NCBI GenBank assembly: GCA_045605765.1
Contig: JAZUQQ010000030.1
Location: 3,373-67,372, forward strand
Reading direction: 5' to 3'
From: SIG672 sp045605765
Lineage (GTDB): Bacteria; Bacillota; Clostridia; Oscillospirales; CAG-272
Length of the DNA stretch: 64,000 bases
Part shown: positions 1-8,442 of the stretch, in pieces
Numbering within the stretch: the first letter of the stretch is position 1
How the letters are laid out: each line of letters starts with the position of its first letter
Position numbers and translations under genes: made by a program
Notes under the pieces: generated by a model
Database searches by the model: none
What the model was told of the DNA's origin: nothing
The model's input: only the letters and a program-made list of their open reading frames with translations

Positions 1-137
1 TTATTGATGCTATGAATGACCCTACGCTGTATCCTTCGCTTACTATCAGGGTCAGCGGATATGCAGTCAACTTCAATAATCTGACTAAGGATAAACAGCT
101 CGAAGTTATTTCGAGAACCTTCCACGAGAAGATGTAA
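1..137 (+). CDS. pflB: Formate C-acetyltransferase (pyruvate formate-lyase), C-terminal end only
   Basis: Only the last 44 codons are in the window; the start lies to the left. The frame contains the glycyl-radical signature RVSGYAV, followed by a tail very like the end of E. coli PflB (LTKDKQLEVISRTF). The glycine of RVSGY carries the stable radical that the activase installs. The enzyme converts pyruvate and CoA to acetyl-CoA and formate in the cytoplasm under anaerobic conditions. The stop codon is two bases before the pflA start, so the two genes form one operon. An anaerobic NTP reductase has a similar motif, but the tail and the PflA-type neighbour favour Pfl. Confidence 0.9.
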   Translation, partial: IDAMNDPTLYPSLTIRVSGYAVNFNNLTKDKQLEVISRTFHEKM

Positions 138-139
138 TT

Positions 140-862
140 ATGGTAGGATATATTCATTCCTTTGAAAGTCTCGCCGCCCTCGATGGCGGCGGGCTTCGTT
201 TCGCCGTATTTCTGGCCTCGTGCCCGCTTAGATGTGCCTATTGCCATAATCCTGATATGTGGCATCTGTCGAGTTCAAAAATAGAGATGACGCCCGAGGA
301 ACTTGTTAAAAAGGTGTCTCGATATAAGCCATATTTCAAAAAGGACGGCGGCGTTACCTTTATTGGCGGGGAACCTCTTATGCAGGCAAGTTTTATTTCA
401 GAAACAGTACCGCTGCTTAGTGCGGCAAGGATCTCTTACGTTATCGATACATCAGGGATTACTGAGCTGAGCGACCATGTAAAATATGTACTTACACGTG
501 CGGAGCGTGTGCTACTCGACCTTAAATTCTGGGATAATGAAAGTTATCTTGAATATACGGGCAAAAATATGGAGAACGTACTTAAAACTCTCGATTTTCT
601 GGAGAGTATCGGTAAAAATACGGTAATTCGAACCGTAATAATTCCTGACGTAAACGATAGTGAAGAAGTTGTTGAGAAATATCTACCGTACATTCAAAAT
701 AAAAAATGCGTGGAGAAATACGAGCTTCTTGCATTCCATACGATGGGTTTTTTTAAGTACAAAGAACTCGGTATAAAAAATAGATTTTTAGATAAGAGCG
801 CACTCGATAAAGTAAAAAAGGATAGGCTTCAAGCTTTTGTTGATGAAAAACTAAATAAATAA
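140..862 (+). CDS. pflA: Pyruvate formate-lyase-activating enzyme (radical SAM)
   Basis: A 240-residue radical SAM protein. The CX3CX2C motif that binds the 4Fe-4S cluster is at Cys28, Cys32 and Cys35 (CPLRCAYC), and the SAM-binding GGEP motif follows near residue 77. The length and the CHNPDMW sequence match PflA rather than the shorter NrdG. The enzyme cleaves S-adenosylmethionine and abstracts a hydrogen from the radical glycine of PflB. It sits two bases after pflB, so co-translation is likely. A hairpin with a T-run follows directly, which closes the operon. Confidence 0.95.
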   Translation: MVGYIHSFESLAALDGGGLRFAVFLASCPLRCAYCHNPDMWHLSSSKIEMTPEELVKKVSRYKPYFKKDGGVTFIGGEPLMQASFISETVPLLSAARISYVIDTSGITELSDHVKYVLTRAERVLLDLKFWDNESYLEYTGKNMENVLKTLDFLESIGKNTVIRTVIIPDVNDSEEVVEKYLPYIQNKKCVEKYELLAFHTMGFFKYKELGIKNRFLDKSALDKVKKDRLQAFVDEKLNK

Positions 863-865
863 AAA

Positions 866-905
866 TGTGCACATTGACCTTTTGGGGGTAGTGTGCACAC
901 TTTTT
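866..905 (+). terminator. Rho-independent terminator after pflA
   Basis: Two copies of the self-complementary octamer TGTGCACA (866-873 and 892-899) pair with an 18-nt loop and are followed by CTTTTT. The stretch 906-1047 holds nothing recognisable; a short open frame there begins inside this hairpin and is not a gene. Confidence 0.75.
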
Positions 906-1047
906 ATTGTATTGAATGTTCTTTGGCTATCTTTTACGCTACTTTCTTCAAAAAGTTTGCGTTCGGACGGTTGCCTTGATAGGTGTATCTGGACGATTTA
1001 TCTTCTGTCAGTAATGTTTTCCATAAGGCTTTTGAAGAATTTACTTT

Positions 1048-2448
1048 TTACTTTACGTCAAAATATTTTGCCGCGTTGTTGTAGCAAATGCCGCGAACGA
1101 TCTCTTCAAGCTGAGCGTAGTCTGCGGGATATTCTCCGTTTTCTACCCACTCACCGATGAGATTGCAAAGTATTCTTCTGAAATATTCGTGACGTGTATA
1201 TGAAAGGAAGCTACGCGAGTCGGTAAGCATACCGACGAAGTTTCCGAGGACAGAAAGGTTGGCAAGCGATTTGAGCTGAGCTTCCATCCCGGTCTTGGTA
1301 TCGTTGAACCACCAAGCCGAACCGTGCTGGATCTTGCCTGCAATTTCACTTCCCTGAAAAGCACCGATTATCGTGCCGATAAGCTCGTTGTCATGGGGAT
1401 TAAGTGAATATATGATGGTTTTGGGAAGAAGAGCGTCCTTTTCAAGCGCGTTGAGGAAGTCTGTGATGGCGAAACCGCAGTCACGTACAGAAATACAGTC
1501 AAATCCTGTGTCGGGACCGAGACGTTCGAACATAGCGGAGTTTGTATTTCTCTGTGCACCATAGTGAAGCTGCATTACGATACCGCGTCTTGCATACTCA
1601 CGTCCGAGGTGAAGAATAATGGCGGTCTTGTATTTGTCCGCTTCAAGTTGAGTTATCTTTTCGCCTGCCATAACCTTTGAGAAAATTGCTTCGACTTCTG
1701 CGTCGGTTGCTTCTTCGTATATAACGTAGTCAAGTCCGTGATCGGTAGCCCTGCATCCGAGCTCACAGAAATAGTCCAAACGCTTTGAAAGAGCTTTTTT
1801 TACGTCATTTGCGCTCTTTATTTCAATTTCAGATACCGAGGAAAGCTTTTCAAGGTATTCTTTAAAGCCTGATTTTTCTATGTTTACTGCTTTGTCAGGG
1901 CGATAAGAGGGAAGTACTGCAACGGGAAATCTGCCTTCGTCACGGAGCTTTTTGTGCCACTCAAGCGAGTCAATGGGATCGTCGGTCGTGCCTATCATCT
2001 TTACGTTCGATTTGAGTATTATATTGCGAACGGTCATATCGTCGCTTTTGAGCTTTTCGTTGCAAAGCTCCCAAACCTCTTTTGCGGTGTCCTTATTAAG
2101 GACTCCGTTATATCCAAAATATTTTTTGAGTTCGAGATGAGTCCAGTGGTACATCGGATTTCCGATAGCCTTTGGAAGCATCTCGGCGAAGTGCATAAAC
2201 TTCGTATAATCGTCAGAATCGCCCGTTATCTCGTTCTCGAAGATTCCGTTGCTTCTTATAAGACGCCATTTGTAATGGTCTCCGCCAAGCCATATCTGAG
2301 TGATATTATCAAATCTTCTATCCTCGTATATTTCCTGAGGATTGATATGACAATGATAATCGATTATCGGCATTTCGCTTGCATAGTTGTGATAAAGATT
2401 CTGTGCCGTCTTGGTTTTCAGAAGGAAGTTTTTGTCCATAAATTTCAT
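1048..2448 (-). CDS. uxaC: Glucuronate isomerase
   Basis: The 466-residue product matches the UxaC family over its full length. The N-terminal metal-binding segment IIDYHCHINPQEI and the later GTTDDPIDSLEWH region are characteristic of this amidohydrolase-fold isomerase. It converts D-glucuronate to D-fructuronate, and galacturonate to tagaturonate, the first step of hexuronate breakdown in the cytoplasm. The first ATG is supported by AGAGG seven bases upstream; a second ATG lies three codons in. No other hexuronate gene is in the window. Two AraC-type regulators are transcribed divergently next door, so they are candidates to control it, but that link is inferred from position only. Confidence 0.95.
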   Translation of the reverse strand: MKFMDKNFLLKTKTAQNLYHNYASEMPIIDYHCHINPQEIYEDRRFDNITQIWLGGDHYKWRLIRSNGIFENEITGDSDDYTKFMHFAEMLPKAIGNPMYHWTHLELKKYFGYNGVLNKDTAKEVWELCNEKLKSDDMTVRNIILKSNVKMIGTTDDPIDSLEWHKKLRDEGRFPVAVLPSYRPDKAVNIEKSGFKEYLEKLSSVSEIEIKSANDVKKALSKRLDYFCELGCRATDHGLDYVIYEEATDAEVEAIFSKVMAGEKITQLEADKYKTAIILHLGREYARRGIVMQLHYGAQRNTNSAMFERLGPDTGFDCISVRDCGFAITDFLNALEKDALLPKTIIYSLNPHDNELIGTIIGAFQGSEIAGKIQHGSAWWFNDTKTGMEAQLKSLANLSVLGNFVGMLTDSRSFLSYTRHEYFRRILCNLIGEWVENGEYPADYAQLEEIVRGICYNNAAKYFDVK

Positions 2449-2662
2449 AATTCTACCTCTTTTTTAATCCTTGTTACCTCTTATTTTTCCCAAACAATCT
2501 TTTATGGTGTAATAGGCTTACTTGGAATTATCGAACTATCTTTTAATGTAACATAGTGTTATAATTCATAAATATGATCGTTTGAACAAGAATATTTATA
2601 TATAATTATATCTAATTATATCGCAAAAATATGAACATTCGGTTACGCAAACGATGAAAAAA

Positions 2663-2719
2663 TTGACATATACTATACATAAAATGACATATTCTACTAT
2701 TCAGTTGACATAAACTACT
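2663..2719 (+). promoter_or_regulatory. Three direct repeats phased at exactly 21 bp (operator candidate)
   Basis: The motif TTGACATAWWCTACT occurs at 2663-2677, 2684-2698 and 2705-2719, with starts exactly 21 bp (two helical turns) apart. The third copy contributes the -35 hexamer of the promoter of the first AraC-type gene. Direct repeats in helical phase that abut -35 are typical of AraC-family binding sites, so autoregulation and control of divergent uxaC are plausible. The sequence shows the repeats; the protein that binds them is inferred. Confidence 0.7.
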
Positions 2720-2733
2720 TTTTGTGTTATACT
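2705..2733 (+). promoter_or_regulatory. Sigma-A-type promoter of the AraC-type regulator genes
   Basis: TTGACA (2705-2710), a 17-bp spacer, then TATACT (2728-2733). It overlaps the third phased repeat. The -10 box overlaps the most upstream possible start codon (GTG 2724), which argues that translation begins later, at 2775. Confidence 0.8.
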
Positions 2734-2774
2734 TAATCATGAACTCAGTTCCTGTTAAACTTAGGGGTGTCCAT

Positions 2775-3575
2775 ATGAAAGTTACGAAAATACGTCACGC
2801 TTGGCCCGAGGGTAAAAATTTTGAAATAATTAGACCGAACGGAACGCTTGACGACTATATATTTCTGCATTTTTGGAATCCTATGCAGCTTTTTTACCGC
2901 GGAAAAATGATAACTACGCTTCCGAATGCTTGTATAATATTTTCTCCGGGGGCTATGCAGCATTTTGGAAGCAAGGATGCCTGCGTTCACGACTGGATGC
3001 ACATTACCGCTGATGTCGGTCAACTGCTTGATGAATACGGTATAGAGACAGAGCGTCTATACTATCCGAAAAATCACGAGTTTATAACCGATCTTGTACG
3101 CAAGATCGAGATTGAGATCAAATCGCATTATTCATATGGCGAAGAGCTTTCCCAAAGTTTCTTACGAGAACTTCTTCTTCGTTTTGCCAGAGAAGTGAGC
3201 TTTGCCGAGGATAGTGAGAATCTTAACGGTCAAACCAAACAACAGCTAAAGCATCTTCGCGGACTGCTTCATTCCGACTATACCAAAAGGTGGAATGTTT
3301 CGGATATGGCTAACTATATTAATCTAAGCACGTCATACCTTTACTCGGCGTACAAGAAACTCTACGGTGTATCCCCTGTGCAAGATCTTATAAATATACG
3401 TATACAACGAGCGAAAAGTATGCTTGCAGAGTCTCAGAAGAGCGTGAGTGAGATCGCGGCGATGATAGGATATTCAAACCCCTCGCACTTTATACGACAG
3501 TTCACTAAGAATGTCGGAGTATCTCCGCTGAAATACAGACAGAATAATCTGCTTGAACATAGAGATATACTTTAA
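2775..3575 (+). CDS. AraC-family transcriptional regulator (first of a tandem pair)
   Basis: A 266-residue protein with an N-terminal cupin-like sensor region (about residues 1-130, with LHFWNPMQ and a SPG turn) and a C-terminal AraC double helix-turn-helix (about 165-260, ending IGYSNPSHFIRQFTKNVGVS). I chose the ATG at 2775 because GGGG lies just upstream, the paralogue at 3662 begins at the same point (MKV...HAW), and upstream in-frame starts fall in the -10 box. The ligand cannot be read from the sequence; uxaC next door suggests a hexuronate or another sugar. It probably binds the three phased repeats in its own promoter. Confidence 0.9.
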   Translation: MKVTKIRHAWPEGKNFEIIRPNGTLDDYIFLHFWNPMQLFYRGKMITTLPNACIIFSPGAMQHFGSKDACVHDWMHITADVGQLLDEYGIETERLYYPKNHEFITDLVRKIEIEIKSHYSYGEELSQSFLRELLLRFAREVSFAEDSENLNGQTKQQLKHLRGLLHSDYTKRWNVSDMANYINLSTSYLYSAYKKLYGVSPVQDLINIRIQRAKSMLAESQKSVSEIAAMIGYSNPSHFIRQFTKNVGVSPLKYRQNNLLEHRDIL

Positions 3576-3661
3576 TCATCATATTGTTTTCAGTAATGCA
3601 CATACTTCTAAGAATAATATGGTAACACGAAATTGATGCAAAGGAGTGAAAAGGCGTAGAT

Positions 3662-4477
3662 ATGAAGGTTATCGATGTAAAGCACGCGTGGATAAAAGAC
3701 GAGCTTATTATTGACCGTCCCGACGGATTTGCCGATATGTACCTCTTTTTGCATTTTTGGAATCCTATGCAGGTTATGTCCGATAATAAAAAGATGTTTA
3801 CGAGCTCTAACGCATGTATAATATATTCGCCCGGTGAAGCGCAGTTTGCAACGACCAGTGGAAAGTGGCAACACGATTGGGTGATAGTTACTCCTGAAAT
3901 AAAGGATACTCTTGATAAGTTGGATATTGAGACGGGAAGAATATATTATCCCAGAAATTATAAATTTATAACCGATATAATACGTAAAATAGAGATAGAG
4001 CACGCGGTGAACGATAAGTATTCCGATGAAATATGTGAGTGCCTACTGACCGAATTATTTACAGTTTTTTCACGCGAGATAAGTGATAATAAAAATAGCG
4101 GAGGTCTTAATAGACAAACAAGGGTGCAGCTTGAACAGCTTCGAAAAGATATTAGCGTAAATTATACCAAGAAATGGGATATAAATGATATGGCCAACTA
4201 TATTAATTTGAGTCCGTCGTATCTATATTCAGCGTATAAGAAGCTTTACGGTGTATCTCCTATACAAGATCTTATAAATACTCGCATACAACATTCGAAA
4301 ACAATGCTTGCTGAAACACAGCGTTCGATAAAGGATATATCCGAATGGTTGGGATACACCTATCCGTCGCATTTCATTCGTCAATTTACCAAAAAGGTAG
4401 GAATCTCTCCGCTTAAATATCGACAAAATAATATGCTTGAACACAGAAACGATTTTATACTTCCCAAGGGAACGTGA
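3662..4477 (+). CDS. AraC-family transcriptional regulator (second of a tandem pair)
   Basis: A 271-residue paralogue of the gene just upstream, alike along the whole length and closest in the C-terminal DNA-binding half, where long blocks such as NYINLS.SYLYSAYKKLYG are shared. AAGGAG lies 15 bases and AAGGCG 6 bases before the ATG. No promoter is evident in the 86-bp gap after the first regulator, so the pair is probably co-transcribed. The recognition helices differ modestly (SEIAAMIGYSN against KDISEWLGYTY), so target sites may be related but not identical. A terminator follows immediately. Confidence 0.9.
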   Translation: MKVIDVKHAWIKDELIIDRPDGFADMYLFLHFWNPMQVMSDNKKMFTSSNACIIYSPGEAQFATTSGKWQHDWVIVTPEIKDTLDKLDIETGRIYYPRNYKFITDIIRKIEIEHAVNDKYSDEICECLLTELFTVFSREISDNKNSGGLNRQTRVQLEQLRKDISVNYTKKWDINDMANYINLSPSYLYSAYKKLYGVSPIQDLINTRIQHSKTMLAETQRSIKDISEWLGYTYPSHFIRQFTKKVGISPLKYRQNNMLEHRNDFILPKGT

Positions 4478-4479
4478 AG

Positions 4480-4525
4480 ACGCTGAACAGATCCGTTACA
4501 GACAGATCTTTCGGCGTTTTCTATT
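4480..4525 (+). terminator. Terminator after the AraC-type pair
   Basis: An imperfect hairpin: ACGCTGAACAGATC (4480-4493) pairs with GATCTTTCGGCGT (4504-4516), with one G-T pair and one small mismatch, followed by a T-rich stretch. Confidence 0.6.
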
Positions 4526-4639
4526 TCGATGAAAATATTGACTTTGGGGTATTCGACAAAAATGACAATAATATTGACAAAAGCAATGTCTTATGGTAAA
4601 TTTATATAATGTATAAATTACAGGCAGAGGATATGAGGA

Positions 4640-6670
4640 ATGAAAAGAAAGATTATTTCACTTGCTTTCTTGAGTGTGCTTTTTGTGTTCAATATTTCAT
4701 CTATGGCGGTTCTAAGAAGTTTTGCTCTCACTTCGGAGGAAACTGATGTTTGGGACGGCACCGTGTCAAGTTCTTTCGAATCGGGAAGCGGTACGAAAAA
4801 TGACCCGTACATAATAAAAACACCCGAACAATTTGCATATTTCTCAAAGACGGTGAATGACGGGAACAGTTATGAAGGGGAATATATAAAGCTTGTATGC
4901 GATTTGGTTATGAACGATGAGAGCTTCGTTTTTGAATCTGACAGCGGTCTTGTAAAAGTCACCAACGGTATCGAAAAAATATATATAGGCACCGGAATAA
5001 AGGGTGACAAAAGCTCTGCGAACGATGTGTTTGATAATACGGCGAGTCTGGGCGGAAAATTCTATCTTTCCAATCTTTCTGATAATACCGGAGCTTACTC
5101 GGGAAAACTTAATGTTTTTCAACCTATAGGAAAATTTCAATTTCCTTTTTCGGGTACCTTTGACGGAGGATCATACAGCATTTCCGGACTTTATATCAGA
5201 GTTCCTGCCAAGGATCGTATAGGTGTCTTTGGATATACGGACGGCGCTGATATCTTTGGATTATCCGTAGAAAATTCTTTTATTATGGGTAACTCATACG
5301 TTGGGTCGTTGCTTGGCGAAGCCGACTCTTCCACCGTTAAAAACTGTTATAGCGATGCCGTTGTATGCGGTAATGAAAATGTGGGCGGAATATGCGGGAT
5401 CCTAACCGGAACCAAATTATCATCCTCTTTTAACATTGGAACGGTTTGCGCAAACGCTTTTGCAGGCGGTGTTGTGGGTCTCAATATCGGTAATATATGC
5501 GATATTTACAATTCGGGTATAGTTTGTGCAGTTGGAAAAGCCGGAGGATTGGTTGGAAAAAACTGCGGTGTTATAGAAACTGGTTATAGCGCAGGCAAAG
5601 TTAATTCAGAGGAGTCGGCAGATCCTATTACGATAGCACAGGGCGGAACTGCTAAAAATGTTTTTTACGTGGCGGGATCGGTTCAGGGTAATTCTTCCGG
5701 ATTTACAGAGGAGCAGATGAGGAACGAGGCATCGTTCGTCGGATTTGATTTTAATGATAAGTGGGAGATAGGAGTATCCGAGAATTATAATTATCCTACG
5801 CTGGTTTCAGTAAAGCATAAAAGCATTGAGCACCTTTATGATAACGTGTGTGATAGTGTTTGCAATATGTGCGGTCATATTCGTGAAACTAGCCACAATT
5901 ACCGTACTTCTTGGTCGCGGAGTTCTGAGTATCATTTCTATGAATGTACAGTTTGTGGAGATGAAACGGAAAAATCCGGCCATATATATGACGATGCTTG
6001 CGATAGTATTTGTAACGTATGCGAGTATGATAGAAATACTTTCCATAATTACGCTACTGCTTGGAGTTCGGACAAAAACGTTCATTGGCACGAATGTCTC
6101 TCTTGCGGAGATAAAAAAGATATTTCAGACCATGTTCCCGGCAAAGACGCGACCGCGACGACCGCACAGGTCTGCAAAATATGTCAATATACGATAAAGG
6201 AGCCAACAGTTCATAAGCATGCGTTTGTAGGGGCTTGGAGGCAAGGAGATAACGGGCATTACAAAGAGTGTTCGTGCGGTGAAAAGAGTAGCTCTGAGCC
6301 GCACAAATGGAATGACGGCGTGATAACAGAGGTTCCGAGTGAGAACAATGAAGGAATCAAGACTTTTACTTGTACGCTCTGCTCGGCAGAGAAAATCGAG
6401 AAGGTGGATAAGCTTCCAAGCGGAGCGGATAATACTGACGGCTCAAATGACGATCAAAACGATACTAATGATGACGAAAATAAAGATGGCAACGAAGAGA
6501 TAAAACAAGAACAGGACAGCTCAAAGAAAGATGATTTAAGTGACGAGAACGATAGAGATGGAAGAGAGAACTTGGGCATAGCTATTGGCGTGGCTTCTCT
6601 TGGGGTATCACTTGTGAATCTTATTCTTTTTGCAACCATTATCGTTCTTTTGATCAAAAAGAAAAAATAA
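4640..6670 (+). CDS. Secreted, membrane-anchored surface protein with GLUG-like repeats and Cys/His-rich modules
   Basis: A 676-residue protein. Residues 1-30 form a signal peptide. Residues 35-400 contain GLUG-like repeats (for example GTFDGGSYSISGLYI and VGGICG, VGSLLG, AGGVVG turns), typical of surface adhesin-like proteins of gut Firmicutes. Residues 390-560 carry about four modules of about 40-45 residues with paired cysteines and histidines (CNMCG, CTVCG, CNVCE, CLSCG, CKICQ, CSCGE). An acidic, repetitive linker (about 600-640) precedes a C-terminal membrane helix ending in a KKKK stop-transfer signal. A possible promoter is TTGACA 4574-4579 with TAAATT 4597-4602 (17-bp spacer). Its partner is unknown; cell-envelope location is well supported. 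Confidence 0.85.
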   Translation: MKRKIISLAFLSVLFVFNISSMAVLRSFALTSEETDVWDGTVSSSFESGSGTKNDPYIIKTPEQFAYFSKTVNDGNSYEGEYIKLVCDLVMNDESFVFESDSGLVKVTNGIEKIYIGTGIKGDKSSANDVFDNTASLGGKFYLSNLSDNTGAYSGKLNVFQPIGKFQFPFSGTFDGGSYSISGLYIRVPAKDRIGVFGYTDGADIFGLSVENSFIMGNSYVGSLLGEADSSTVKNCYSDAVVCGNENVGGICGILTGTKLSSSFNIGTVCANAFAGGVVGLNIGNICDIYNSGIVCAVGKAGGLVGKNCGVIETGYSAGKVNSEESADPITIAQGGTAKNVFYVAGSVQGNSSGFTEEQMRNEASFVGFDFNDKWEIGVSENYNYPTLVSVKHKSIEHLYDNVCDSVCNMCGHIRETSHNYRTSWSRSSEYHFYECTVCGDETEKSGHIYDDACDSICNVCEYDRNTFHNYATAWSSDKNVHWHECLSCGDKKDISDHVPGKDATATTAQVCKICQYTIKEPTVHKHAFVGAWRQGDNGHYKECSCGEKSSSEPHKWNDGVITEVPSENNEGIKTFTCTLCSAEKIEKVDKLPSGADNTDGSNDDQNDTNDDENKDGNEEIKQEQDSSKKDDLSDENDRDGRENLGIAIGVASLGVSLVNLILFATIIVLLIKKKK

Positions 6671-6674
6671 TATA

Positions 6675-6707
6675 ACGAGGAGAAGCGTGGCTTTCTCCTC
6701 GTTTTTG
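6675..6707. terminator. Bidirectional terminator between surface protein and yfcE
   Basis: A perfect 10-bp stem, ACGAGGAGAA with TTCTCCTCGT (6675-6702), followed by T residues on the plus strand and by an AT-rich T stretch on the minus strand. The two genes converge on it. Confidence 0.85.
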
Positions 6708-6709
6708 TC

Positions 6710-7252
6710 TTAAAGAGAATATTGCATATAGACATCTCCGTCAAGGCTTTTCCAGAAAAATGAGTTTCCTTCAAGTGTCATATAGCCATTCCAAGAATTC
6801 TCCTTCGGTATGGATACCGAACCCGGATTCATATAGATGCATTTTTCCGATTGTTCGCATTTTGGAATATGTGTGTGACCGTGAAGCAGAATGTCTGTGC
6901 TTGATATTGGCGGAAGATTAGTTATATTAAATTTGTGTCCGTGCGTGATGAATACTATGCGGTCTTCAATTGGAATTATGGCATATTCTGCCAGTATAGG
7001 AAAATCGAGAACCATCTGATCTACTTCCGTGTCACAGTTTCCACGAACGCAAAGAAGCTTATCTTTCATTGCGTTAAGCATTTGAATGATCTTTTTGGGA
7101 TCGTATTCCAAGGGAAGATCATTTCTAGGACCGTGATAAAGAATATCTCCGAGAAGGATCATTCTGTCGGCTTTTTCTTTTTCAAAAGCTGATAGTAGTT
7201 TTTGGCAATAATACGCCGAGCCGTGTATGTCGGAGGCTATGATAAATTTCAT
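6710..7252 (-). CDS. yfcE: YfcE-type metallophosphoesterase (phosphodiesterase)
   Basis: A 180-residue calcineurin-like phosphoesterase that matches E. coli YfcE closely along its length. The metal-binding motifs occur in order: SDIHG (about 7-11), LLGDILYHGPRN (about 34-45), GNCD (about 71-74), THGHK (about 104-108) and GHTH (about 124-127). The family hydrolyses artificial phosphodiesters in a metal-dependent way; its physiological substrate is not settled. The gene stands alone between a terminator and its own promoter. Confidence 0.9.
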   Translation of the reverse strand: MKFIIASDIHGSAYYCQKLLSAFEKEKADRMILLGDILYHGPRNDLPLEYDPKKIIQMLNAMKDKLLCVRGNCDTEVDQMVLDFPILAEYAIIPIEDRIVFITHGHKFNITNLPPISSTDILLHGHTHIPKCEQSEKCIYMNPGSVSIPKENSWNGYMTLEGNSFFWKSLDGDVYMQYSL

Positions 7253-7288
7253 ATTTTAACTACCTTTCAAAGGAAGATGTGTTCCTTG

Positions 7289-7317
7289 ATTTTATCATAT
7301 TCGGCTGAAAATGTCAA
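7289..7317 (-). promoter_or_regulatory. Promoter of yfcE
   Basis: On the minus strand, TTGACA (7317-7312), a 17-bp spacer and TAAAAT (7294-7289), ending 37 bp before the start codon. Confidence 0.7.
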
Positions 7318-7470
7318 TATATGTTTTCGGATAAGGAACAGGTGTTTTACTATGTGTATTTTACAGAAATAGTTGTGTGAGATCGTGGTACCGGAAAAGT
7401 GCAAAAATCTCAAAAAGATATTTCATTAACAAAAAGTTTTATTTTATTTTTAAATGTTCTTCCCATTCTG

Positions 7471-7499
7471 TTGACATATATGAAGTAAAATGATATAAT
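7471..7499 (+). promoter_or_regulatory. Promoter and leader of the transketolase operon
   Basis: TTGACA (7471-7476), a 17-bp spacer and TATAAT (7494-7499), a consensus promoter. The roughly 100-nt leader contains a small hairpin (CCTTGG 7533-7538 with CCAAGG 7549-7554) followed by GTTTTG; it could be a weak attenuator, but this is speculative. The stretch 7318-7470 is AT-rich and holds nothing else that I recognise. Confidence 0.8.
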
Positions 7500-7604
7500 A
7501 TTACGTAAAACATACTGGTAATGCAAATGTATCCTTGGTAGATTCTCCCCAAGGGTTTTGCTCGGAAAATTGCAATGACAGGAAATTGAAAGGAAACTGT
7601 AACA

Positions 7605-8441
7605 ATGACTACAAAAGAACTTGCACTCGTTGCGGCAAAAGCAAGAAAACTTTGTGTCGAAGCAGTATTCAGAGCTGCTTCGGGACATCCTGGTGGCGCA
7701 CTGTCCTCGGCTGACATTATGACAACGCTTTATTTTGAGAGAATGAGAGTCGATCCCAAGAATCCGAAATGGGCTGACAGAGACCGTTTCGTTCTTTCCA
7801 AGGGTCATAGCTCTCCCGGACTTTACGGAGTGCTTGCTCTTCGTGGCTTTTTTTCCGAAGAAGATGTAAAGATGTTCAGGAGTATTGAAAGCCATATGTC
7901 CGGACACGCAGAAATGCGCAAGATAAACGGAATAGATATGTCCACAGGATCGCTTGGACAGGGAATTTCTGCCGCAGTAGGTATGGCGATGGCAGGAAAG
8001 CTTGACAAGAAGGATTACCGCGTTTATGCGCTTCTTGGAGACGGCGAGATCGAAGAGGGACAGGTGTGGGAGGCTATGATGGCGGGAGCAAAGTATAAGC
8101 TCGATAACCTATGCGCCTTCGTTGACGTAAATGGACTTCAAATCGACGGACCTACCTCGGTAGTAATGCCTTCTGAGCCGCTCGATCAGAAATTCGCTTC
8201 ATTTGGTTGGAATGTTATAAAAATAGACGGTCATAACTTCGATGAAATAATCTCAGCACTCGATGAGGCTCAGGAGTGTAAGGGTAAACCCACGATGATC
8301 CTTGCAAAGACTACCAAGGGTAAGGGCGTATCTTTTATGGAAAATAGTGTCTCGTGGCATGGAAAAGCACCTAATGCAGACGAATACGAAATAGCAGTCA
8401 AAGATATTGACAAAATAATTTCCGAGTTGGAGGGCAAATGA
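7605..8441 (+). CDS. Transketolase, N-terminal (thiamine diphosphate-binding) subunit
   Basis: 278 residues covering the first half of a classical transketolase, as in many Firmicutes and archaea where the enzyme is split in two. It carries the thiamine diphosphate motif GDGEIEEGQVWEA (about residues 144-156) and the early SGHPGG motif. With the next gene it transfers two-carbon units between ketose and aldose phosphates in the non-oxidative pentose phosphate pathway. The start has AAAGGA 11 bases upstream. One base separates its stop from the start of the C-terminal subunit gene, so the subunits are translated together. Confidence 0.95.
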   Translation: MTTKELALVAAKARKLCVEAVFRAASGHPGGALSSADIMTTLYFERMRVDPKNPKWADRDRFVLSKGHSSPGLYGVLALRGFFSEEDVKMFRSIESHMSGHAEMRKINGIDMSTGSLGQGISAAVGMAMAGKLDKKDYRVYALLGDGEIEEGQVWEAMMAGAKYKLDNLCAFVDVNGLQIDGPTSVVMPSEPLDQKFASFGWNVIKIDGHNFDEIISALDEAQECKGKPTMILAKTTKGKGVSFMENSVSWHGKAPNADEYEIAVKDIDKIISELEGK

Positions 8442-8442
8442 A

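Noticed and set aside
867..1160. 97-codon open frame on the plus strand after pflA
   Set aside because: It starts inside the pflA terminator, overlaps the end of uxaC and has no Shine-Dalgarno sequence or recognisable domain.
1954..2556. 200-codon open frame opposite uxaC
   Set aside because: Antisense shadow of a clear, full-length enzyme gene, with no domain or ribosome-binding site.
2724..2774. Upstream 17-codon extension of the first AraC-type gene
   Set aside because: The GTG lies in the -10 region of the promoter, and the paralogue aligns from the ATG at 2775.
4555..4580. Further copies of the 21-bp-phased AraC-type repeat before the surface protein gene
   Set aside because: Two GACAAAA motifs are 21 bp apart, but the flanking bases do not match the uxaC/araC repeat, so chance is likely.
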